This document shows, piece after piece, positions 1 through 4,744 of a DNA stretch of 9,222 bases (within the stretch, counting starts at the first letter, position 1; each line of letters begins with the position of its first letter). Origin of the DNA: Pseudomonadota bacterium (GTDB taxonomy: Bacteria; Myxococcota; Myxococcia; Myxococcales; Myxococcaceae); assembly GCA_023424585.1 (NCBI GenBank), contig JAFADT010000831.1:1-9222 (forward strand), read 5' to 3'. Below the pieces are notes generated by a model, which was not told the DNA's origin, did not search any database, and worked only from the letters and a program-made list of their open reading frames with translations. A program made the translations under genes and the position numbers.

Positions 1-117
1 GGGCACACCGACGAAATCGAGCAGTGCTTCTACGCCATCACCGTGGAGCGCCGCCTGCGACACCCCGCCGTCGTCGCCATCGCCGAGGCCGCGCGCTCGC
101 ACATCTTCGGCGGCTGA
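1..117 (+). CDS. C-terminal end of a LysR-family regulator, probably NhaR-like (5' partial)
   Basis: The open frame enters from the left edge and stops at TGA 115-117, giving the last 38 residues of a protein. The stretch around FYAITVERRLRHPAVVAI resembles from memory the C-terminal tail of NhaR-type LysR regulators, which end with an 'FYAI..ERR..HP.V.AI' segment in the effector-binding domain. NhaR proteins are DNA-binding activators that respond to sodium and pH in the families where they have been studied. Third codon positions are almost all G or C, which supports real coding. The helix-turn-helix region lies outside the window, so family membership rests on a short tail only. The frame is secure; the NhaR assignment is moderate. 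Confidence 0.6.
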   Translation, partial: GHTDEIEQCFYAITVERRLRHPAVVAIAEAARSHIFGG

Positions 118-125
118 GGCTCACC

Positions 126-269
126 CCTCATCACCATGGCCCGGCACAGGTCCACTTCACGCGCGTCGCGCCCCGCGACGGCGCGGTCCTCCGCGAGCAA
201 CCTCCCGTCACGCACCGCCACTGCTTCCGCGCGCGGACGCTCCACATCGAGCGTCCATACGCGCTCCGC
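126..269 (-). pseudogene. Decayed 5' remnant of a YtcJ-type amidohydrolase gene
   Basis: Read on the minus strand, this stretch encodes about 48 residues running from AERVWTLDVERPRAEAVAVR through DGRLLA to AGRDAREVDL and AMVM. That matches the N-terminal beta-sandwich of amidohydrolase-superfamily proteins, typically 'a..vyTlD..rp.AeAvAVrdGrI.avG....' followed by 'vidL.G..v.PGf.D.HvH'. The similarity stops just before the expected 'PGF.D.HVH' metal-binding motif, a few bases from the end of the LysR gene. No metal-ligand region exists here, so the piece cannot be an active hydrolase. About 8 of 49 codons end in A or T, more than in neighbouring real genes, which fits decay after loss of selection. 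The remnant lies between the converging ends of the LysR and lipoprotein genes. The amidohydrolase assignment is from memory of the family pattern. Confidence 0.5.
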
Positions 270-305
270 CTGGCAGACGGTCGGCGCCGCCGTCATGCGC
301 GGAGA

Positions 306-524
306 CTACCCGCCCTCCTGAGGCGTGCCAGCGTCCACCCCCGGGGCTTCGATGGGGCCCGCGGGGCCCCCCTGGTCGTTGGGCACGTTCTGGATAGGCT
401 CGCGGGCCGTGTCCGGGCCCTGGATGGGCATCTGATCTTCCGTCCCCGGGGGCTGGGTGGTCTTGCAGGCCACCGCTCCAGCGGTCAGGCCCAGAGCAGC
501 GATGAGCAGCACGGCACGGCGCAT
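306..524 (-). CDS. Small predicted lipoprotein, function unknown
   Basis: This is a 72-residue protein with a type II signal peptide. MRRAVLLIAALGLTAG is a basic start followed by a hydrophobic core, and AVAC then forms a lipobox-like site with Cys20 as the probable lipidated residue. The -3 position is Ala rather than the preferred Leu, so the site is slightly off consensus. The mature part, about 52 residues, is rich in Pro, Gly, Gln and acidic residues, has no recognisable domain and is probably disordered. A Shine-Dalgarno sequence AGGAGG (529-534 on the opposite strand) sits 4 bases before the ATG, supporting this start. It is transcribed away from the NfeD gene. Such short Pro/Gln-rich lipoproteins are common in myxobacteria, and no function can be assigned from sequence. 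Confidence 0.75.
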   Translation of the reverse strand: MRRAVLLIAALGLTAGAVACKTTQPPGTEDQMPIQGPDTAREPIQNVPNDQGGPAGPIEAPGVDAGTPQEGG

Positions 525-694
525 GAAACCTCCTGGAAGAAGATCGAGAGGCCGACCCTAGGGAGGTGCGTCCTCCTCCAGCAATGCGCATCCCCTGCAA
601 CGTCCAGGATTGGATGCACGAGCGGGGCACCGGGCCCTCCCTGCCCGCACGCCCTCCAGCCCCCCGGTCTCCCATCCCGGTCATCCGAAGGGCC

Positions 695-706
695 GATGTA
701 CATCGT
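695..706. promoter_or_regulatory. 12-bp perfect palindrome upstream of the NfeD gene, possible operator
   Basis: CGATGTACATCG is a perfect 12-bp inverted repeat centred about 48 bp upstream of the chosen NfeD start. It lies in the divergent region (525-748) between the lipoprotein and NfeD genes. That region otherwise shows only a small GGAGG/CCTCC hairpin (562-576) and no convincing -35/-10 pair. The palindrome is relatively AT-rich for this genome, as expected of a protein-binding site. No regulator is known for it, and a chance palindrome is possible. Confidence 0.3.
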
Positions 707-748
707 TGCCCGAATGCGTGTGCGCGACCACGCGCACCGGGAGCGCTC

Positions 749-2104
749 ATGCGGGAGCACGTCGACAGGATGAGGTGGCGCCGTCACGTCCTCTGGGGCT
801 GGCTCCTGGTGTTCCTCTTCGGAGGCCTCGCGGCTCCGGCGGCCCCGACCTCGCCGTCCTTCGTTGCCCGGTGCGAGCTGGACGGCGTGGTGGATACCGG
901 CTCGGGCGCGTACCTCGCGGACTGCGTGGAGCGGGCGGAGGACGGTGGAGCCTCGGCGCTGCTCGTGACGTTGGATACGCCGGGGGGCTCGCTGGAGGCC
1001 ACCCGCGCCGTGGTGCGGGCGTTCCTGGGCTCGCGCGTCCCCGTGCTCGTGTGGGTGGGGCCCTCTGGCGCTCGGGCCGGCAGCGCGGGGCTGTTCATCG
1101 CGCTCGCGTCGAACGTGAGCGCCATGGCTCCGGGGACGAACATCGGCGCGGCGCACCCCGTGGGCTGGGGCGGCGAGGATGTGGAGCAGGGGGGCGGCGG
1201 ACAGCTCGCCCGCAAGGTGGAGAACGACACGGTCGCCTTCGCGGAGGGCATCGCCCGGCAACGGGGCCGCAACCCGGAGTGGGCCGCGTCCGCCGTGCGC
1301 GACAGCGCCAGCGCTCCCGCGGACCGCGCCGTGGAGCTTGGCGTGGTGGAGCTCATCGCCCCCACCGAGGCCGCGTTCCTCGCCTCCGTCGATGGTCGCC
1401 GCGTGGAGGTGGCGGGCGGCGACACCGTGACGCTCGCCACCCGCGAGGCCCGCGTGGTGTCGCTGGAGCCGGGCCTGTCACAGCGGGTGGTGCATGCGCT
1501 CGCGCAGCCTTCCCTCGTCTACCTGCTGTTCCTCGTCGCGGCGCTGGGCCTGGTGGTGGAGCTGTCCCATCCGGGCGCGGTGGCGCCGGGGCTCACCGGC
1601 GGCGTGGCGCTGGTGCTGGCGCTGATGGCCTCCGCGACGCTGCCGGTGCGCTCGGGGGCGCTGGTGCTGATGCTCGCTGGCGTGGGGCTCATCATCGCGG
1701 AGCTGTTCGTCACCAGCGGCCTGCTGGGCGCGGCGGGCGTGGGGCTGTTGATCCTGGGGGGCGTGTTCCTGGTGGATCGCTTCGAGCCGGGCTGGTTCGT
1801 GGAGCCGTCCTTCCGCCTGCCGTGGGGGGTGCTGCTGCCCTCGGCGCTCGTGCTCGCGGGGACCGCGGCCTTCGTCGCGTACCGCGGCGCCCAGACGCGC
1901 AGGCTGCCGCAGCGGGGCGGTGACGCGGGGCTCATCGGCGAGTCGGGCACGGCGCTGGGTCCCGTCACGCCCTCGGGCGGCGAGGTGTTCGTCCATGGCG
2001 AGCGCTGGCGCGCCGTCTCCTTCACCCCCATCCGCGAGGGCGCCCGGGTCGTGGTGCGCGCCGTGGAAGGGCTCACCCTCACCGTCGCGGAGTCCATGCC
2101 ATGA
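749..2104 (+). CDS. nfeD: NfeD-family membrane-bound ClpP-class serine protease
   Basis: This is the long form of NfeD, 451 residues. An N-terminal signal or anchor (around residues 14-32) precedes a ClpP/SppA-like protease domain (about 37-205). That domain has the strand [11 protein letters not shown] (71-81), the nucleophile block [12 protein letters not shown] with Ser112, and TNIGAAHPV. The likely general base is Lys156 in [19 protein letters not shown], as in the Ser/Lys dyad of archaeal PH1510. Four or five transmembrane helices (about 256-377) follow, then a C-terminal OB-fold domain (about 392-449). Characterised homologues cleave the hydrophobic C-terminus of their partner stomatin. 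Here the slipin gene follows with a 4-base ATGA overlap, indicating translational coupling. An in-frame frame extends further upstream, but ATG 749 has GGGAG 5 bases ahead and begins just before the signal sequence. ATG 770 is an alternative. Confidence 0.92.
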   Translation: MREHVDRMRWRRHVLWGWLLVFLFGGLAAPAAPTSPSFVARCELDGVVDTGSGAYLADCVERAEDGGASALLVTLDTPGGSLEATRAVVRAFLGSRVPVLVWVGPSGARAGSAGLFIALASNVSAMAPGTNIGAAHPVGWGGEDVEQGGGGQLARKVENDTVAFAEGIARQRGRNPEWAASAVRDSASAPADRAVELGVVELIAPTEAAFLASVDGRRVEVAGGDTVTLATREARVVSLEPGLSQRVVHALAQPSLVYLLFLVAALGLVVELSHPGAVAPGLTGGVALVLALMASATLPVRSGALVLMLAGVGLIIAELFVTSGLLGAAGVGLLILGGVFLVDRFEPGWFVEPSFRLPWGVLLPSALVLAGTAAFVAYRGAQTRRLPQRGGDAGLIGESGTALGPVTPSGGEVFVHGERWRAVSFTPIREGARVVVRAVEGLTLTVAESMP

Positions 2105-2922
2105 ACGAGCTGTTCGGAGCGCTGGGATGGATCATCCCCCTGGCCCTGCTGTTCCTCCTCTTCATCTCCGGCGTGCGCATCGTCGCCGAGTACCAGAACG
2201 GCGTCGTGTTCCGCCTGGGCCGCTACGTGGGCCTCAAGCGCGCGGGCTTCCGCTGGCTCATCCCGTTCATCGAGCGGATGGTCATCATCGACCTGCGCAC
2301 CGTGGCGCGCGACGTGCCCCCGCAGGACGTCATCACCAAGGACAACGTCAGCGTGAAGGTCAGCGCCGTCGTCTACTTCCGCGTCATCCAGGCGGACAAG
2401 GCCGTGCTCCAGGTGGAGGACTACCTCTACGCCACCAGCCAGATTGCCCAGACCACGCTGCGCGCCATCCTGGGCCAGGTGGAGCTGGACGACCTGTTGT
2501 CGCAGCGCGAGCGCATCAACCACGAGCTGCAGCAGGTGCTGGACGCGCGCACCGACCCCTGGGGCGTGAAGGTCTCCAACGTGGAGGTGAAGCACATCGA
2601 CCTGCCCATCGAGATGCAGCGGGCCATCGCGCGGCAGGCGGAGGCCGAGCGCGAGCGCCGCGCGAAGATCATCGCCGCGGAGGGCGAACACCAGGCCGCG
2701 GAGAAGCTCTCCCAGGCCGCGGACGTGCTCAGCCGCAACCCCGCCACGCTCCAGCTGCGCTACCTCCAGACGCTGGTGGAGATCACCGGCGGCGGCAACC
2801 ACACCATCCTGCCCATCCCCCTGGAGCTGCTGCGCGCGTTCGGCGCCGTACCCGCGCGGCCCTTCCGGCCGGAAGCGGCCCGCGAGGAGGAGGACGAGGA
2901 CGCGTCCCACGGCCTGTCCTGA
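2101..2922 (+). CDS. Slipin (stomatin-like SPFH/band 7 protein)
   Basis: This 273-residue SPFH protein has an N-terminal membrane segment (about 8-27). The band 7 domain (about 27-185) includes [40 protein letters not shown], the VYFRV strand and [19 protein letters not shown] charged helical, probably coiled-coil stretch rich in Ala, Glu and Arg follows (about 170-216). The C-terminal segment [20 protein letters not shown] corresponds to the hydrophobic region that NfeD proteases cut in archaeal homologues. The tail is acidic (EEEDED at 262-267). Slipins oligomerise as membrane scaffolds, and the bacterial ones are typically encoded beside NfeD, as here. Translation is probably coupled to the preceding gene through the ATGA overlap, with GCGGAG at 2087-2092 as ribosome-binding site. 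Family assignment is firm; the physiological role is not known from sequence. Confidence 0.95.
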   Translation: MNELFGALGWIIPLALLFLLFISGVRIVAEYQNGVVFRLGRYVGLKRAGFRWLIPFIERMVIIDLRTVARDVPPQDVITKDNVSVKVSAVVYFRVIQADKAVLQVEDYLYATSQIAQTTLRAILGQVELDDLLSQRERINHELQQVLDARTDPWGVKVSNVEVKHIDLPIEMQRAIARQAEAERERRAKIIAAEGEHQAAEKLSQAADVLSRNPATLQLRYLQTLVEITGGGNHTILPIPLELLRAFGAVPARPFRPEAAREEEDEDASHGLS

Positions 2923-2930
2923 AACGACGA

Positions 2931-2961
2931 AGGCCCACCCGCGCGTCGCGCGGATGGGCCT
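2931..2961. terminator. Stem-loop between convergent slipin and cyclophilin genes
   Basis: Positions 2931-2944 pair with 2948-2961 over 14 positions, with a single C/A mismatch and a GTC loop. The hairpin begins 9 bases after the slipin stop and lies 28 bases beyond the cyclophilin stop on the other strand. That placement suits a bidirectional terminator. There is no proper T-tract on either side; the minus strand has only a weak TCGTCGTTTC. Intrinsic termination is therefore inferred rather than certain. Confidence 0.65.
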
Positions 2962-2988
2962 CCTGGGGGAGACGCGGCAGCGAGCGGA

Positions 2989-3504
2989 TTACAGCTGGCC
3001 GCTGTCCTCGATCTTCACGGGCTGGCGCGTCGCGCCGGACGGGCTGCCCACGGCTTCAATCTTCTTCACCACGTCCATGCCCTCGACGACCTTGCCGAAG
3101 ACGACGTGCGCGTTGTCGAGCCACGGCGTGGGGACGGTGGTGAGGAAGAACTGCGAGCCGTTGCTGTTGGGGCCCGCATTGGCCATGGAGAGGATGCCCG
3201 GGCCCGTGTGCTTGTGCTTGAAGTTCTCGTCCGCGAACTTCTCGCCGTAGATGGACTCGCCGCCGTAGCCGTTGCCGAGCGTGATGTCGCCGCCCTGGCA
3301 CATGAAGTTCGGGATGACGCGGTGGAAGGGCGTCCCCTTGAAGTGCAGCGCCTTGCCGCTGCGGCCGGTGCCCTTCTCACCCGTGCACAGGGCGCGGAAG
3401 TTCTCGGCGGTCTTGGGAACGTCGTCGGAGAACAGCTCCATCACGATGCGGCCGGCGGGCTGGCCACCAATCGACATGTCGAAGAAGACCTTGGCGTTTG
3501 CCAT
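2989..3504 (-). CDS. Cyclophilin-type peptidyl-prolyl cis-trans isomerase, divergent-loop type
   Basis: This 171-residue cytosolic cyclophilin catalyses cis/trans isomerisation of peptidyl-proline bonds. It closely resembles eukaryotic cyclophilin A. Expected active-site residues are present at human number plus 7: Arg62, Phe67, Met68, Gln70 ([14 protein letters not shown]), Gln118, Phe120, Trp128, Leu129 and His133. Trp128 matches the residue linked to cyclosporin binding in human CypA. After TGEKG it carries the seven-residue insert around GRSGKAL, typical of plant and nematode divergent-loop cyclophilins, and it has their Cys40 and Glu83. The partner Cys168 of those proteins is Ser168 here (EDSGQL). 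There is no signal peptide. A longer frame reaches 3609, but ATG 3504 aligns with family N-termini and has GGAG 9 bases upstream. It is a stand-alone gene, convergent with slipin. Confidence 0.95.
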   Translation of the reverse strand: MANAKVFFDMSIGGQPAGRIVMELFSDDVPKTAENFRALCTGEKGTGRSGKALHFKGTPFHRVIPNFMCQGGDITLGNGYGGESIYGEKFADENFKHKHTGPGILSMANAGPNSNGSQFFLTTVPTPWLDNAHVVFGKVVEGMDVVKKIEAVGSPSGATRQPVKIEDSGQL

Positions 3505-3643
3505 GTTCACGTGCTCCACGGTGAGGGTTGAGCCACAGAGGCTGCGGAATCCTGCGCGATACCTGGCGCGCGGGCCGGGACGTACCAGACCCGCGCGTCT
3601 CGGGGGCACCCGCTAGCACCTTCGCGTGCGTTGCGGAACAAAT

Positions 3644-4135
3644 TCAGGGCGGAGGTGGGCCCCCCGGCCGCTCCTCGCGGAAGAGGTCCTCGCGCTCCAG
3701 CGTGATGGCCCGGCGGCTCAAGCGCAGCGACGCCAGCGCCAGCACCGCCGTGGAGCCCAGCAGCCCCACGCCCAGGGAGAAGGACATCACCGGCAGCCCC
3801 TCCGGCACCGCGACGCTGCGGCGCAGCAGGTACAGGAGCGACGTCACCACAAAGGACAGGAGCGCCGCGTAGGTGAAGCCGATGGCCCTCGCGAGGATGG
3901 CGTGGCGGCGGTCCATGATGGCCACCTCCTCGCGCAGGAGGGGGCGGCGCGCGTGGCCCTCCGGCAGCGTGCGCCATTCCCGGGCCATGTCCCGGATGCG
4001 CGCGGTGATGCGCGAGATCTGGTTGTCCAGGCCGGTGGCCAGGATGCCGCACCCGGACACCATCACCGCGGGCGTCACCGCCGTGCCGATGAGCTGGATG
4101 GAGGAGGGGTCCAGGCCGTCCACGCCGACGTTCAT
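3644..4135 (-). CDS. DUF2721 family membrane protein, function unknown
   Basis: This 163-residue protein fits the DUF2721 family, whose function is unknown. One hydrophobic segment lies near the N-terminus (about 14-35, IGTAVTPAVMVSGCGILATG). It is followed by NQISRITARIRDMAREWRTL, the polar stretch usual in this family. A second and third membrane helix lie at about 83-104 and 116-138. The C-terminus is charged then proline-rich. The loop between helices 1 and 2 is amphipathic and Arg-rich, so it probably sits in the cytoplasm. The open frame continues far upstream antisense to the MerR gene, but ATG 4135 starts just before the conserved region and has a G-rich stretch (AAGGGGG) before it, rather close to the ATG. 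It is divergent from the MerR operon with 117 bases between starts, and lies 139 bases upstream of the cyclophilin gene on the same strand. Confidence 0.85.
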   Translation of the reverse strand: MNVGVDGLDPSSIQLIGTAVTPAVMVSGCGILATGLDNQISRITARIRDMAREWRTLPEGHARRPLLREEVAIMDRRHAILARAIGFTYAALLSFVVTSLLYLLRRSVAVPEGLPVMSFSLGVGLLGSTAVLALASLRLSRRAITLEREDLFREERPGGPPPP

Positions 4136-4216
4136 GCCCCCTTCTGTCCCACCGTCCGCCCGGCCGCCACCTCCCGCCCATCCCGACACCCTCGCTGACG
4201 AATCGCCACCGATATC

Positions 4217-4245
4217 TTGACATCTAAACTGTCGAGACCTACTGT
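4217..4245 (+). promoter_or_regulatory. Sigma-70-type promoter of the MerR/VIT-VWA operon
   Basis: A perfect -35 element TTGACA (4217-4222) is followed by a 17-base spacer and the -10-like TACTGT (4240-4245). The spacer is the standard length, not the 19-20 bases typical of promoters activated by classical MerR proteins. Transcription would begin around 4251-4253, on or beside the GTG codon at 4253. The region is markedly AT-richer than its surroundings. The elements are seen in the sequence; promoter activity is inferred. Confidence 0.6.
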
Positions 4246-4246
4246 C
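4228..4246. promoter_or_regulatory. Direct and inverted repeats over the MerR operon promoter, possible operator
   Basis: ACTGTC occurs twice (4228-4233 and 4241-4246), 13 bases apart from start to start. GACA (4219-4222) and TGTC (4230-4233) also form an inverted pair around TCTAAAC, and TGACA (4218-4222) mirrors TGTCA (4243-4247). These repeats cover the spacer and -10 of the promoter. Binding there would block polymerase, so autorepression by the adjacent MerR protein is a reasonable guess without direct evidence. Confidence 0.35.
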
Positions 4247-4252
4247 AGGTTC

Positions 4253-4744
4253 GTGAGCACGCCCAAGACACAGACGGAGTGGAAGCTGGCCGCGCTGGCG
4301 GAGGAGGTGGGCGTCTCGCCTCGCACGGTCCGCTATTACGTCCAGCGGGGCCTCCTGCCCGCGCCGCCCTTCAAGGGGCCGGACACGGTCTACGGAGAGG
4401 AGCACCGGGTGCGGCTCAAGGCCATCCGGGTGCTCCAGGCGCGGTTCCTGCCGCTGGACGCCATCCAGGCGGAGCTGCTGCGGCTGTCGCCGGAGGAGCT
4501 GCGACGGCTGGCGGAGTCGCCGGTCGGTCCAGGGACGCCGCCGGTCCCGGCGGAGGTCCCCCGGATGCCGCCCCCGAAGCGGCCAGGGAAAGACCCGACG
4601 GTGGAGGTGGCGCGTTACCAGCGCTGGCTCCTGGCGCCGGGGTTGGAACTGCACGTGTCGGAGCAGGCGGAAGCGAAGGTCCGGGCGCTGGCCGAGCGGG
4701 TGCGCGCCCTCATCGAGGAGTCCGAGGAAGGAAAGGCGTCATGA
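4253..4744 (+). CDS. MerR-family transcriptional regulator
   Basis: This 163-residue regulator has an N-terminal MerR winged helix-turn-helix (about 10-80). WKLAALAEEVGVSPRTVRYY is the recognition-helix region, followed by QRGLLPAPPFKGPDTVYGEE and HRVRLKAIRVLQARFLPLDA. A Pro-rich linker (about 91-112) leads to a short C-terminal domain (about 117-160) containing RWLLAPGLELHVSEQAEAKV and a terminal helix. This tail lacks the Cys ligands of metal-sensing MerR proteins, so its effector is unknown. The upstream TTG at 4217 is part of the -35 element and is unlikely as a start. GTG 4253 begins just before the HTH and has only a weak AGG before it. The stop overlaps the ATG of the VIT/VWA gene by four bases, so the two proteins are probably made together. 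Confidence 0.88.
   Translation: MSTPKTQTEWKLAALAEEVGVSPRTVRYYVQRGLLPAPPFKGPDTVYGEEHRVRLKAIRVLQARFLPLDAIQAELLRLSPEELRRLAESPVGPGTPPVPAEVPRMPPPKRPGKDPTVEVARYQRWLLAPGLELHVSEQAEAKVRALAERVRALIEESEEGKAS

Noticed and set aside
24..773. 249-residue plus-strand frame crossing the LysR end, amidohydrolase relic and lipoprotein gene
   Set aside because: It is Arg/His-rich, runs antisense to the lipoprotein gene and has no domain; it is a shadow.
610..1923. 437-residue plus-strand open frame within the NfeD gene
   Set aside because: It is out of frame with a well-supported gene and encodes a Gly/Arg/Ala-rich sequence typical of frame shadows.
1519..2910. 463-residue minus-strand open frame
   Set aside because: It is antisense to the NfeD and slipin genes, both of which match known families with motifs. 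The predicted protein is low-complexity and resembles nothing; long antisense frames are expected at this GC content.
4217..4252. TTG start giving the MerR protein 12 extra residues
   Set aside because: The TTG is part of the TTGACA -35 element and the extra residues add nothing to the HTH domain; GTG 4253 fits better.
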